Positions 46,105 through 56,148 of a DNA stretch of 64,000 nt are shown here, piece after piece; position 1 is the stretch's first letter; every line of letters starts with the position of its first letter. The translations under genes and the position numbers were made by a program. Under the pieces are notes generated by a model. That model did not search any database. It saw only the letters and a program-made list of their open reading frames with translations, and was not told the DNA's origin. The stretch spans positions 1 to 64,000 of the forward strand of contig JAKPAM010000069.1 of assembly GCA_029779435.1 (NCBI GenBank). The letters are read 5' to 3'. Source of the stretch: Pseudomonadota bacterium (lineage in GTDB: Bacteria > Pseudomonadota > Gammaproteobacteria > Burkholderiales > Burkholderiaceae_E).

Positions 46105-46197
46105 TGCCGGGGCACTATACCCGACCGTCGTCATCGGGCGTCATTTCGTTATTGACGCTTGCATTTCGATAGAAATCGGCCGATTGACGGAAAAACG

Positions 46198-47028
46198 TTA
46201 TTTTCTTGCCCCGTCGGCGATCCACACGTCGGTCGGTGCGCTGGCGAGCACCAACGAGATCGGGCGATCGGGATCGGGTCCGCCGCGGGCCTGCGCGTAG
46301 ACGGCCAGCTTGTCGGCGCCGCTCAGTTGCAGCGCCCGGTGGCGGGCTTCCCGGAGCGCGCGCAACGTCAGCGTGATCCGTGGGTGGGGGGCGTCGCGCG
46401 GCGTGGCTGCGGCGTACAGCGCGTCGTTGTCGGGGGCGGTCAGCGCGTCGAATCCGCCGACGCCCGGAAAGATCGACGCGGTGTGGCCATCCGCTCCCAT
46501 CCCCAGCACGACGACGTCCGCCGGCCACGACGGCCGCACGCGCGCGGCAGCCCGTGCGGCTTGTGCTTCGGCGTTCATCCTCGTGCCGGCATCGGCATCG
46601 GCATCGGCATCGGCATCGGCATCGGCATCGGCATCGGCATCGGCATCGGCATCGGTGCTCGTCCGAGTCTCCGCCCCAGCGGCCGAGCGCGCCGGATCGT
46701 CCCCATCCCCCGCCTCGTCGACCAGGTCGATCCACGCCGCGGCGGCGGCCGGTCCGGTCAGCAGGTGCCGGTGCACGAGCCCCGCATTGCTGTCCGGGTG
46801 CGTACGCGGCACGCAGCGTTCGTCGACCAGCGTCACCGTGACGCGCGACCAGTCCAGCGCGCGATCGCGCAGCGCCTCGAAGAACGGCACCGGCGAGCGC
46901 CCGCCCGACACGCACAGCAGCGCACGGCCGCGGGCGCTTATCACGTCGCGCAGCCGGCGCGCGACGTCGTCGGCCAGCGCGTGCGCCAGCGCCGTCTCAT
47001 CGGGCAGGTGGTGTTCGACGATGCTCAA
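46198..47028 (-). CDS. pgl: 6-phosphogluconolactonase
   Basis: ALLCVSGGRSPVPFFEAL, VDERCVPRTHPDSNAGLV, GMGADGHTASIFPG; TTG 47028 overlaps zwf stop. Confidence 0.87.
   Translation of the reverse strand: MSIVEHHLPDETALAHALADDVARRLRDVISARGRALLCVSGGRSPVPFFEALRDRALDWSRVTVTLVDERCVPRTHPDSNAGLVHRHLLTGPAAAAAWIDLVDEAGDGDDPARSAAGAETRTSTDADADADADADADADADADADAGTRMNAEAQAARAAARVRPSWPADVVVLGMGADGHTASIFPGVGGFDALTAPDNDALYAAATPRDAPHPRITLTLRALREARHRALQLSGADKLAVYAQARGGPDPDRPISLVLASAPTDVWIADGARK
46591..46655. repeat. Hexanucleotide microsatellite (ATCGGC)~10 within pgl, encoding (Asp-Ala)n
   Basis: Ten perfect ATCGGC units at 46591-46650 followed by a degenerate unit. Confidence 0.95.
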
Positions 47029-48482
47029 TCGATCTGGTCCTCTGACCACGCATGGTCGTCGCGCGTCAACAGCGTTGACGACGGATTGGGCCCCCAGGTA
47101 CCGGCGAAATAAGGGGCCGGCCGGCTGCCATGGCCGTTCCAGCAGTGCAGGATCGGTTCGATCCACGCCCACGCGGCTTCGAGTTCGTCGTTGCGCATGA
47201 AGTGCGTCAGGCGCCCCTTGATGACGTCGACCAGCAGCCGTTCGTACGCTTCGGCGCGGCGTTCGGTGAAGGCCGCGTGCAGGTCCAGGTCCAGGCTGAC
47301 CGGCCGGCGCTCCATGCCGCTGCCCGGCTCCTTGGCCAGGATCTGCAACTGCACGAGTTCCTCGGGCTGCAACTGGATCATCAGGCGGTTGGCGCCGCGC
47401 GGTTGCTCGTCCGGAAAGATCGAGAACGGCGGATCCGTGAAGTGGATGACGATCTCGGAGCGGCGCTTGTTCAGGCGCTTGCCGGTGCGCAGGAAGAACG
47501 GCACGTTGGCCCAGCGCCAGTTGTCGACGTACGCGCGCAGCGCGACGAAGGTCTCGGTCGTCGAAGCGGGGTCGACGCCGGGTTCCTGCCGGTAACCGGC
47601 GACGGCCTGGCCATCGATCGCGCCGTCGATGTACTGGCCGCGAACGACGTCGCGGCGCACGTCGGCCGGCGTCATCGGCCTTAGCGACTTGAGCACCTTG
47701 AGCTTCTCGTCGCGCACCGCGTCCGGGTCCAGCGAGACCGGCGGCTCCATCGCGACGATGCACAGCAACTGCAGCAGGTGGTTCTGCACCATGTCGCGCA
47801 GCGCGCCGGTGTGGTCGTAGAAGCCCGCGCGACTGCCGACGCCGACGGTCTCGGCCACGGTGATCTGCACGCTGCGGATGTGCGGCGCCCGCCACAGCGG
47901 TTCGAACAGCGCATTGCCGAAGCGCAGCACCATCAGGTTCTGCACCGTCTCCTTACCGAGATAATGATCGATGCGGAAGATCTGCGATTCGTTGAAGTAG
48001 CGGCCCACCTGGCGATTGATCTCGCGCGCCGAGGCCAGGTCGTGGCCCAGCGGCTTTTCGAGCACGATGCGCGAGCGCGCATCGAGCAGCCGGGCATGAG
48101 CGAGCTGTTCGCAGATGCCGACGAACAGGTCCGGCGCGGTCGCCAGGTAATACACCTGGCGCGCACGACCGGTGCGCAGCGCATGCCCCAGTCGGAGGTA
48201 ATCTGCCGTTTGGCCGGCATCCAGCGGCACGTAATCGATCAACGCGGTGAAGCGTTGCCATGCGGCGTCGTCCAGGGATGCAGGGCTGATGAATGCGCGT
48301 GCCTGGCCGAGCACCTGGTCGACGTACGTCGCGGTATCGAGCGGCCGCCGGCCGATCGCGATGATCCGCACGTCGGCGGGCAGGCCCCCATGGACGAACG
48401 CCATGTACAACGCCGGCTGCAGCTTGCGGATCGACAGGTCGCCGGTGCCGCCGAAGATGACGAGGTCCAGTGCGTCGGTCAT
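47025..48482 (-). CDS. zwf: Glucose-6-phosphate 1-dehydrogenase
   Basis: LVIFGGTGDLSIRKLQPALY, RIDHYLGKETVQNLMVLRFGNALFEPLW. Confidence 0.95.
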   Translation of the reverse strand: MTDALDLVIFGGTGDLSIRKLQPALYMAFVHGGLPADVRIIAIGRRPLDTATYVDQVLGQARAFISPASLDDAAWQRFTALIDYVPLDAGQTADYLRLGHALRTGRARQVYYLATAPDLFVGICEQLAHARLLDARSRIVLEKPLGHDLASAREINRQVGRYFNESQIFRIDHYLGKETVQNLMVLRFGNALFEPLWRAPHIRSVQITVAETVGVGSRAGFYDHTGALRDMVQNHLLQLLCIVAMEPPVSLDPDAVRDEKLKVLKSLRPMTPADVRRDVVRGQYIDGAIDGQAVAGYRQEPGVDPASTTETFVALRAYVDNWRWANVPFFLRTGKRLNKRRSEIVIHFTDPPFSIFPDEQPRGANRLMIQLQPEELVQLQILAKEPGSGMERRPVSLDLDLHAAFTERRAEAYERLLVDVIKGRLTHFMRNDELEAAWAWIEPILHCWNGHGSRPAPYFAGTWGPNPSSTLLTRDDHAWSEDQID

Positions 48483-48892
48483 CGCAGGCAGGCCCGCATC
48501 GCTTCGGGCATCGGCACGGTGGTCAGGCGGACCGGCGCATCGCTGACCTGCCGCGCCAGAAAGCGCACCTCGAAGCCGTCGACCGCCAGCTCGCCGTCGC
48601 GGCGGATCTCGTGATGCAGGCGAAACGTCTTGTCGTTGATGTCGGTCACCGTCGAATGGATCTCGATCTCGTCGCCGGCCGTCACGGGCAGCCGGAACCG
48701 GGCGCCGGTGTCGGCCAGCGGCCACGCGATCAGGCCCAGGTCCTGCCGCACCTGGCGGAACGTGTAGCCGCAGGCGGCGAACAGGTGGTGCGTGGCGCGA
48801 TCGAACCAGCGATAGAAGTTCGGATAGAAGACGATTCCGGCCGGATCGCAGTCGCCGAAATCCACGCGTTGTTTCAGGATGAAGGTTCGCAT
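48479..48892 (-). CDS. 4-hydroxybenzoyl-CoA thioesterase-like (hotdog) acyl-CoA thioesterase
   Basis: VDFGDCDPAGIVFYPNFYRWFDRATHHLF; ATGA overlap with zwf start. Confidence 0.88.
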   Translation of the reverse strand: MRTFILKQRVDFGDCDPAGIVFYPNFYRWFDRATHHLFAACGYTFRQVRQDLGLIAWPLADTGARFRLPVTAGDEIEIHSTVTDINDKTFRLHHEIRRDGELAVDGFEVRFLARQVSDAPVRLTTVPMPEAMRACLR

Positions 48893-48897
48893 GCGCC

Positions 48898-48942
48898 GTT
48901 CCGCTCCGTTCAGTTCCGCTCCGCTTGGTTCGCTCCGTTCCT
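48898..48942. repeat. Imperfect ~15-bp tandem repeat GTTCCGCTCCGTTCA-type
   Basis: GTTCCGCTCCGTTCA GTTCCGCTCCGCTTG GTTCGCTCCGTTCCT just upstream of the thioesterase start. Confidence 0.6.
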
Positions 48943-48986
48943 GCCGTTCTTTCCGTTCGCGCTGCCCGCGCCGTGCCGGATCGGGC

Positions 48987-50111
48987 TCAGGCCTGCGCGC
49001 CGGCGGGCCGGCAGCGCGCCGACAGCGGGCCGGGCGGCGGCGCGTGGCGGTCGCCCATCCGTTCGGCGATCGCCTGGGCCGCGGCGTCGAGCTGCGCCAT
49101 CGTGCCGTCGTCGATCGGGATCCATGCGGCGCGCTCGCGGGCACTGGCCCGCTCCGGATCGCCGGGCATCAGGATCGCGTCGAAACCGTCGCGCGTGCGG
49201 GCCGACTGCACCCATTCGACGAACTTGCGCGCCTCCTGCTCGAACGCCTGGTTCGAACCGATCCGGGCCGGGTCGAACACGATCGCCAGCATGTTGTTCC
49301 ACACGCCATAAGTCATCGTTAGGTTGTCGGGCTGGCACGTCGTGCCGCCGGTCAGCGCCGCGGCAAGCAGTTCGCAGACGACCGCCAGCGCATACCCCTT
49401 ATGGCCGGCGAACGGCAGCAGCGCGCCGGTCTTGCCGGTGGCCGGCGCGAAGATGGCGCCCGGGTCGCGCGTGACCTGCCCATTGGAATCGAGCAGCGAT
49501 TCGGGCGGCACCTGCGTCTTCTTGTTGAACGCCACGCGCACCTTGCCCATCGCGATCGAGCTGGTCGCGAAATCGAGCAGGATCGGCGGCGCCTCGCCGC
49601 GCGGAATGCCCACGGTGAACGGGTTGGTGATGAAGCGGGCTTCGGCTCCGCCATGCGGCGCGACGGAGACGGGCTTGCTGGCCACGTTGGTGAAGTGGAT
49701 CGACACGAGTCCGGCATCGATCGCCTGCTGGGCCCAGTGGCCGACGCGGCCCAGGTGATGCGAGTTGCGCAGCCCCATCACGCAGACGCCATGCTCGCGC
49801 GCGCGCTCGATCGCGATCGCCATCGCCTGGTGCGTCACCGCCTGGCCCATGCCGCGCCGTCCGTCGACGGTCAGCATCGTGCCGTTGTCCAGCACGACGT
49901 CGACGTGCTGGTTCAGTTGCAACTCGCCGTTGAGGAACGACTGCACGTAGCGCGGCACCATGCCGACGCCGTGCGAGTCGTGGCCGCTCAGGTTGGCGCC
50001 GACGAGGTGGTCGGCGGTCTGGCGCGCCTCGTCCTCGCTGGAGCCCGCGCAGCGCCACAGCGCCACCGTCCAGTCGTGCAGCGCGCCGGGGGCGATCGAT
50101 CGTTCGGCCAT
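48987..50111 (-). CDS. Ldh family (malate/L-lactate dehydrogenase-type) oxidoreductase
   Basis: ANLSGHDSHGVGMVPRYVQSF, LLPFAGHKGYALAVVCELLAAALTGG. Confidence 0.92.
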   Translation of the reverse strand: MAERSIAPGALHDWTVALWRCAGSSEDEARQTADHLVGANLSGHDSHGVGMVPRYVQSFLNGELQLNQHVDVVLDNGTMLTVDGRRGMGQAVTHQAMAIAIERAREHGVCVMGLRNSHHLGRVGHWAQQAIDAGLVSIHFTNVASKPVSVAPHGGAEARFITNPFTVGIPRGEAPPILLDFATSSIAMGKVRVAFNKKTQVPPESLLDSNGQVTRDPGAIFAPATGKTGALLPFAGHKGYALAVVCELLAAALTGGTTCQPDNLTMTYGVWNNMLAIVFDPARIGSNQAFEQEARKFVEWVQSARTRDGFDAILMPGDPERASARERAAWIPIDDGTMAQLDAAAQAIAERMGDRHAPPPGPLSARCRPAGAQA

Positions 50112-50145
50112 TGTCTTTCCGTCTCCTTGGTTGTCGGGTAAGGAA

Positions 50146-51351
50146 TCAGCGTGTCAGCGTCTTGCGCAGGTCCACGCCGATGCCCTTGTTGACGAAGCGG
50201 TCGGTGACCGCCTTGTCGATGTCGACATCGCCGGGTTTGTACAACCCGGCCTTGATCATCTTGTCGTGGAAGCCGCGCACGCGCGCCATGTCGATCGCGC
50301 CGATGCCGCGCGTCAGCGAATCGCCCGAATCGGCGATGCCGCGTTCGCGGAACACCTTCAGCTCGTAGTCGAGCAGCGCGTCGGTCATCTCGGGGTTGGC
50401 CTGGCGGATCGACTGATAGGCCGGCCGGTGATCGCCGTAGAGGAAGTTGACCCAGCCGATGATCGATGCATCGACGAAGCGCTGCACGAGGTCGGGCTTC
50501 GTGCGGATCAGTTCGGCGCGGGTCTCGACGGTGGTGCTGTACGTGCTCCAGCCGTGGTCGGCCAGCAGGAACACTTGCGGCCGCGCTCCTTGCGACAGCG
50601 CGGTGTAAGGCTCGGAACTCGCATAGCCCTGCTGCACGAGCTTGTCGTCCTTCAGGAACGGCCCGAGGTTGAACGCATAAGGGCGAAGCTGCTCGTCGCG
50701 AAAGCCGTGCTCGCTCTTGAGCCACTGCCAGAAGCTGAACTGTCCGTCCTTGCCGATCAGGATCGTGCGCGCGTTGCGCAGCGCCGCGAAATCGGCGTAG
50801 ACGCCCTCGTGCGCCATCAGGATCTGCGGATCGCGTTGGAAGAACGCGGCCACCGCGATCGTCGGAATGTCGTTGCGGGCGTTGTCGAACGAATGCAGCA
50901 GGTTGCCGGCCATCAGGAAGTCGAGCTTGCCGGCGGCCAGCAGCGGCCGGTTGTTGACCTGCGGGCCTCCCTGCACGATCGTCACGTCCAGCCCGTACCG
51001 CTCGTACGTGCCATCGGCCTGCGCCTGGTAGAAGCCGCCATGGCCGCCTTGCGCCCGCCAGTTGGTGCCGAACGAGACCTTGTCCCGCGCCTTGCCCCGT
51101 GCGCTGTCTTGCGCTCGCTCTTGCGCGAGCGATGGGGTAGCGGACGTCGACGCGATCAGCAGCGCCATGACGGCCAGCGCGGCCAGCCGCCTGATCTTGC
51201 CGCGGGCACGCGGCGCGCGGTTCGGCGCACGGGAGGCGGTGGGATGCGGGAGGGGCGAGCGCGAATGCGCGGGGACGGGCGGCATCATCGGCGACGGGGC
51301 GGCGTGGTCGGCCGGCATGGATTGGCAGCGTGGGTCGATCGATTGTGCCAC
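50146..51351 (-). CDS. NitT/TauT-type ABC transporter substrate-binding protein
   Basis: GTNWRAQGGHGGFYQAQADGTYERYGLDVTIVQGGPQVNNRPLLAAGKLDFLM. Confidence 0.88.
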   Translation of the reverse strand: MAQSIDPRCQSMPADHAAPSPMMPPVPAHSRSPLPHPTASRAPNRAPRARGKIRRLAALAVMALLIASTSATPSLAQERAQDSARGKARDKVSFGTNWRAQGGHGGFYQAQADGTYERYGLDVTIVQGGPQVNNRPLLAAGKLDFLMAGNLLHSFDNARNDIPTIAVAAFFQRDPQILMAHEGVYADFAALRNARTILIGKDGQFSFWQWLKSEHGFRDEQLRPYAFNLGPFLKDDKLVQQGYASSEPYTALSQGARPQVFLLADHGWSTYSTTVETRAELIRTKPDLVQRFVDASIIGWVNFLYGDHRPAYQSIRQANPEMTDALLDYELKVFRERGIADSGDSLTRGIGAIDMARVRGFHDKMIKAGLYKPGDVDIDKAVTDRFVNKGIGVDLRKTLTR

Positions 51352-51418
51352 GCATCGGCTCGGGATCGGTCCCGGCCCGAGCGGGTCCCACGGGCTGGCG
51401 CCATCGGGCGCCGAAGGC

Positions 51419-52219
51419 TCAGCCCTGCAACTCGCTCTCGTGCCAGCGCCCGAGCAGCCAGCGCGACAAGCCGCTGAACAGCGCGAAGATCAGGATGCCG
51501 CTGACCGAGATCAGGAACAGCGCGGCGAACATGCGCGGCACCTCGCTGCGGAAACTCGCTTCGAGCACGCGCGACGCCAGGCCCGTTTCCTTGCCCGCCG
51601 ACCCGGCGACGAACTCGGCGGCGACCGAGCCGATCAGTGACAGGCCGCCGGCGATCTTCAAGCCGGCCAGGAAATAAGGCAGCGCGCTGGGCGCCAGCAA
51701 CAGGCGCAGCCGCTGCCAGCGCGTGGCGCGGTACAGGTGGAACAGGTCGCGCAGGTTCGGATCGATCGCGCGCAGGCCGATGACGGTGTTCGACAGGATC
51801 GGAAAGAACGCGACGATCCATGCGCAGATCAGCAAGGCGGCGAACGTACTGTCGACGTAGATCAGGATCAGCGGGGCGATCGCGATGATCGGCGTCACCT
51901 GCAGGATCACCGCGAACGGGAACAGTGCCGCCTCCACCCATCGCGAGCTGGCGAATACGACGGCCAGCAGTACACCGCCGGCCGCGGCCAACCCCAGCGC
52001 ACTGAAGCTCAGCAGCAGCGTGAACCGCCAGGCCGGTGCCAGCGTCGTCCAGTCCTCGACCAGCGTGCGCGCGACGCGGCTGGGCGCGGGCAGCAGGTAG
52101 GGCGGGATCGCCAGCCCGCGCACCAGCGCCTCCCAGCCCAGCAGCACGGCGGCGATGACGGCGAGCGCCAGCGCGATGCGTGCGGCCGGGCCCGGTCCCG
52201 AGGTGCGTACGGCCGTCAT
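51419..52219 (-). CDS. NitT/TauT-type ABC transporter permease
   Basis: YLLPAPSRVARTLVEDW; multi-TM; ICAWIVAFFPILSNTVIGLRAIDPNLRDLFHLYRATRWQRLRLLLAPSALPYFLAGL EAA loop. Confidence 0.9.
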   Translation of the reverse strand: MTAVRTSGPGPAARIALALAVIAAVLLGWEALVRGLAIPPYLLPAPSRVARTLVEDWTTLAPAWRFTLLLSFSALGLAAAGGVLLAVVFASSRWVEAALFPFAVILQVTPIIAIAPLILIYVDSTFAALLICAWIVAFFPILSNTVIGLRAIDPNLRDLFHLYRATRWQRLRLLLAPSALPYFLAGLKIAGGLSLIGSVAAEFVAGSAGKETGLASRVLEASFRSEVPRMFAALFLISVSGILIFALFSGLSRWLLGRWHESELQG

Positions 52220-53034
52220 GCGCGCGCCGGATCCGGCTGCGCGTGCTGCGCGTCGCGCAGCGCCTGCGAGACCTGCCGGCACGATCGGCCGTACTCGGCC
52301 GAGGTGCGGTAGTACTCGGTGCGTGGGATCGGCGCGTCGATCCGCAGGTCGGCCTGGACGCGTCCCGGCCGGCCCGACATCACGACGATGCGATTCGACA
52401 GGTAGACCGATTCGTAGACGCTGTGCGTGACGAACACGACGGTCAATCCGTGCGATGCCCACAGCGCGAGCAGATCGTCGTTGAGCCGGGCGCGCGTGAT
52501 CTCGTCGAGCGCGGCGAACGGCTCGTCGAGCAGCAGCAGCCGCGGCCGCGTGATCATCGCCCGTGCCAGCGACACGCGCATGCGCATGCCGCCGGACAAC
52601 TCGCGCGGATACGCGTGCGCGAAGCTCGACAACCCGACGAGCGCCAGTGCCTCGTCGACGCGCTCGCGCGTCGGCACTCGCGCGAGCCGCTGCAGCCTGA
52701 GCGGCAGCGCGACGTTGTCGGCCACGCTCGCCCATGGCATCAGCGTGGGCTCCTGGAACACGAAGCCGATGCGTTCGACCTCGGCACCGGCCGCATCGGC
52801 CGAATCGACCGGTGAGGCCGTCACGGCGCCCGCCGACGGCGGTGTCAGGCCGGCGATCAGGCGCAGCACCGTGCTCTTGCCGCAGCCGGACGGGCCCAGC
52901 AGCGTGACGAACTCGGTCCGCCGGATCGCCAGCGACAGGCCCGACAGCGCGAGCGTGCCGCGCGCATAGCGCTTGTCCACGCCATCCAGCCGCACGACGA
53001 CGGGATCCGGCCGCGCATCCTCGTTAGGGTCCAT
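52216..53034 (-). CDS. NitT/TauT-type ABC transporter ATP-binding protein
   Basis: LGPSGCGKSTVLRLIAGL Walker A, ELSGGMRMRVSLARAMITRPRLLLLDEPFAALD; ATGA coupling with permease. Confidence 0.93.
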   Translation of the reverse strand: MDPNEDARPDPVVVRLDGVDKRYARGTLALSGLSLAIRRTEFVTLLGPSGCGKSTVLRLIAGLTPPSAGAVTASPVDSADAAGAEVERIGFVFQEPTLMPWASVADNVALPLRLQRLARVPTRERVDEALALVGLSSFAHAYPRELSGGMRMRVSLARAMITRPRLLLLDEPFAALDEITRARLNDDLLALWASHGLTVVFVTHSVYESVYLSNRIVVMSGRPGRVQADLRIDAPIPRTEYYRTSAEYGRSCRQVSQALRDAQHAQPDPARA

Positions 53035-53179
53035 GGAGTGCAATGGTATCCTGCCCCCCGGTCGCGCGCCCCGCTCCGCCCGGCATGACGGGCGGCGTAA
53101 CGGATGGCGATCCACGGCGACAGACCGCTCGGGAGCGGGTGGGACGAACTTCGAAACAACACTTACTTTGGAATCTCAC

Positions 53180-54385
53180 GTGGAGACATTCCAGGTCTTC
53201 GATATTCACTGGCCTCCGGCGTCGGGTCCGGTTTTCTGGGTGTCCGTCTGCCTGGTGCTCGCCGGCGTGATCGGCGAGATCGGCCTGCGCTATCTGCACG
53301 TACCGCGGGTGGCCGGCTATGTGGCGACCGGTCTGGTGGCGGGTTCGTTCGGCGTGGGACTGGTCGACGACCAGTTGCCCGCCGCCGCGCAGGTCGTGCT
53401 CGATCTGGCACTGGCGGTGCTGTTGTTCGAGGCGGGCTCGCGCATCAGCCTGCGCTGGCTGCGCAGCAATCCGTGGCTGCTCGGTTATTGCCTGCTCGAA
53501 TCGCTGCTGACGTTCGTCGCGGTACTGAGCGTGCTGCTGTGGCTGGGGGCACCCGGCTACGTGTCGGTGTCGCTGGCCGCGATCACGATGGCGACGTCGC
53601 CGGCCGTCCTGATGCGCGTCGCCTCCGAATACGGGGCGGCCGGGCAGGTCACCGAGCGGATGATCGTGATGTCCGGCGTCAATACCTGCCTGGCGGTGCT
53701 GCTGTCGCGTTTCGTCGGCGGCTGGCTGATGCACGAGGCCGGTGGCGATCCGTGGAGCGCGCTCGCGCTGCCGTTCTACCAGCTCGCCGGTTCGCTGGTG
53801 GTGGCGGCGCTGCTGGCCGGCGCGGTCATCGTGCTGGCGCGGCGCGTCGACCTGCGCAACGACCACGCGAAGGTGCTGGTGATCGGGCTGGTGCTGCTGG
53901 CGTTGTCGTTCGCGTCGATCGTGCAGGCGTCGACGCTGCTGGTGCCGCTGCTGGCCGGCATCCTGCTCAAGAACCTCGGCAAGCGCGCCGGCAGTTGGCC
54001 GGGGCCGTCGGGCACGGCCGGCGTCCTGCTGGTGCTGATGCTGTTCGTGACGACCGGCGCGGCCTGGTCGCCCGAGCTGATCGCGGCCGGCGGCGGGCTC
54101 GCGCTGGCGCTGATCGTCGCGCGCCAGCTCGCCAAGATGATCGCGGCCATCGCACTCGCGCGGCCCAGCGGCCTGTCGCTGCGCCAGGGTACGGCGCTGG
54201 GCCTGACCGGGTTGCCGTTGTCGGCGCCGGCGCTGGTGATGTACGCGAACCTGCGCGCGTTCGCGCCCGCTTATGCCGATCAGATCGCGCCGGTGCTGGT
54301 CAGCGCCGTCGCGTTCGTCGAACTGGCCGGTCCGATCGTCGTGCGCGCCGCCTTGCATTGGGTACGCGAAGGAGACGTCCGATGA
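53180..54385 (+). CDS. CPA2-type (Kef-like) cation:proton antiporter
   Basis: Multi-[35 protein letters not shown] 53180 ([11 protein letters not shown]) inferred start; track ORF starts 52973. Confidence 0.8.
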   Translation: METFQVFDIHWPPASGPVFWVSVCLVLAGVIGEIGLRYLHVPRVAGYVATGLVAGSFGVGLVDDQLPAAAQVVLDLALAVLLFEAGSRISLRWLRSNPWLLGYCLLESLLTFVAVLSVLLWLGAPGYVSVSLAAITMATSPAVLMRVASEYGAAGQVTERMIVMSGVNTCLAVLLSRFVGGWLMHEAGGDPWSALALPFYQLAGSLVVAALLAGAVIVLARRVDLRNDHAKVLVIGLVLLALSFASIVQASTLLVPLLAGILLKNLGKRAGSWPGPSGTAGVLLVLMLFVTTGAAWSPELIAAGGGLALALIVARQLAKMIAAIALARPSGLSLRQGTALGLTGLPLSAPALVMYANLRAFAPAYADQIAPVLVSAVAFVELAGPIVVRAALHWVREGDVR

Positions 54386-55593
54386 CGGGAATGCCGGCAG
54401 GAACTTCGACGGAAGTCGCGGCGGGGATCGCGACGGAGAGCGCTGCGGACGCCCCGATGGCCGCCCCCGAGACGCCCGCGCGGCTCGAATCGTTCCGTTC
54501 GTCCGATCCGCTGACGATCGGCGTCGAGCTGGAACTGCAGATCATCGAGCCGCATCACTATGACTTGACCCCTGGCTCGGCCGACCTGCTGCGGTTGATG
54601 AAACCGCGCACGATCCCCGGCGAGGTCAAGCCCGAGATCACCAACAGCATGATCGAGCTGTCGACCGGCATCTGCCGCGGTTATCGCGACGCGCTCGGGC
54701 AACTGCGCGAGATCCGCGATGCGCTCGTCGACTGCGGCCGGCGGTTGAACCTCGGCCTGTGCGGCGGCGGCACGCACGCGTTCCAGGACTGGAGCGAGCG
54801 GCGCATCTACGACGAGCCGCGCTTCATCGAGCTGTCCGAGCTGTACGGCTACCTGTCCAAGCAGTTCACGGTCTTCGGCCAGCACGTGCATATCGGCTGC
54901 GCGAGCCCGGGCGCCGCGTTGACGCTGCTGCACCAGTTGTCGCGCTTCATTCCGCAGTTCATCGCGCTGTCGGCGTCGTCGCCGTTCGTGCAGGGGCACG
55001 ATACCGGCTACCACTCGGCGCGGTTGAACTCGGTGTCGGCGTTTCCGCTGTCGGGACGGGCGCCGCTGATCACCGACTGGGAGTCGTTCGGCGCCTACTT
55101 CGACAAGATGACGGGCACCGGCGTCGTGCGCAGCATGAAGGATTTCTACTGGGACATCCGCCCCAAGCCCGAGTTCGGCACGATCGAGGTGCGCGTGCTC
55201 GATACGCCGCTGACGATCGAGAAGGCCGCGGCGATCGCCGCGTACATCCAGTGCGTGGCCGCGTGGCTGCAGGCCGAAACGCCGTTCTCGCCGGCCGAGG
55301 ACGATTACCTCGTCTATTCGTTCAATCGCTTCCAGGCCTGCCGCTATGGGTTCGATGCACGCTTCGTCGATCCGCAGACGCACGAGCACCGCACGCTGCG
55401 CGAGGACATCCTGGCCACGCTGGCGCGCATCGAGCCGCACGCGATCCGCCTGGGGGCCGAGGATGCGTGCCGGCTGGTGCGCGATGACGTCACGTCGCGC
55501 GGCAACGATGCGAGCTGGATCCGTGCCACTTATGAAAGCGAGCAGCAGCTCGGCGAAGTCGTGCGCCAGCAGTGCCTGCGCTGGGGGCGGTGA
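54382..55593 (+). CDS. YbdK-family carboxylate-amine ligase (glutamate-cysteine ligase family 2)
   Basis: [69 protein letters not shown] overlap with antiporter. Confidence 0.92.
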   Translation: MTGMPAGTSTEVAAGIATESAADAPMAAPETPARLESFRSSDPLTIGVELELQIIEPHHYDLTPGSADLLRLMKPRTIPGEVKPEITNSMIELSTGICRGYRDALGQLREIRDALVDCGRRLNLGLCGGGTHAFQDWSERRIYDEPRFIELSELYGYLSKQFTVFGQHVHIGCASPGAALTLLHQLSRFIPQFIALSASSPFVQGHDTGYHSARLNSVSAFPLSGRAPLITDWESFGAYFDKMTGTGVVRSMKDFYWDIRPKPEFGTIEVRVLDTPLTIEKAAAIAAYIQCVAAWLQAETPFSPAEDDYLVYSFNRFQACRYGFDARFVDPQTHEHRTLREDILATLARIEPHAIRLGAEDACRLVRDDVTSRGNDASWIRATYESEQQLGEVVRQQCLRWGR

Positions 55594-55648
55594 GCATCGC
55601 CGTATGAACGCCGGCGCAGGGCGCTCGGCGGCGATGGCGCGTGGCCGG

Positions 55649-56020
55649 CTAGCGGCTGTTGTCGTCCGCGGCCCACGCGACGATCGCTTCGCGGATGGCC
55701 GCTACCTCGGTCAGCGTCGTGCCGCTGTCGATCCGCAGGTTCGGCCAGCGCGCGCGTGCCGCGGCGATCAGCGCCGGCAGATCCTGCCGGGTGTGCGCGC
55801 CGGGGGCCAGGAACAGCGGCAATACGCGGATCGCATGCACGCCGGCACCGGCCATCTCGTCGATCACCGCATCGAGGCCGGGCGACATCAGTTCGAGAAA
55901 CGCCAGTCGGACCGGCGTGGCCGGATAGCGGTCGGCGAACGCGCGTACGATCGCGTCGAATGGTTCGCGCCAGCGAGCATCGCGCGAGCCATGGCAAAAG
56001 AAGATCACCGCATCGTCCAT
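55649..56020 (-). CDS. CbiX/sirohydrochlorin chelatase-like protein
   Basis: AVIFFCHGSRDARWREPFDAIV, LPLFLAPGAHTRQDLP. Confidence 0.88.
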   Translation of the reverse strand: MDDAVIFFCHGSRDARWREPFDAIVRAFADRYPATPVRLAFLELMSPGLDAVIDEMAGAGVHAIRVLPLFLAPGAHTRQDLPALIAAARARWPNLRIDSGTTLTEVAAIREAIVAWAADDNSR

Positions 56021-56148
56021 GGCGAGACGCTACCGCCTGGCGCCGGCGCCGGCAAGCGTACGGGCCCGCTTCTTGCACAGCGTATCCTGCATGGCCGCTG
56101 CATGCACGAGCCGGGTGGACCGGAGGAACGGTACGGTGGGAGAACGCG

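Noticed and set aside
46591-46655. CRISPR-like repetitiveness
   Set aside because: Uninterrupted 6-bp tandem repeat without spacers, inside a coding gene; microsatellite, not CRISPR.
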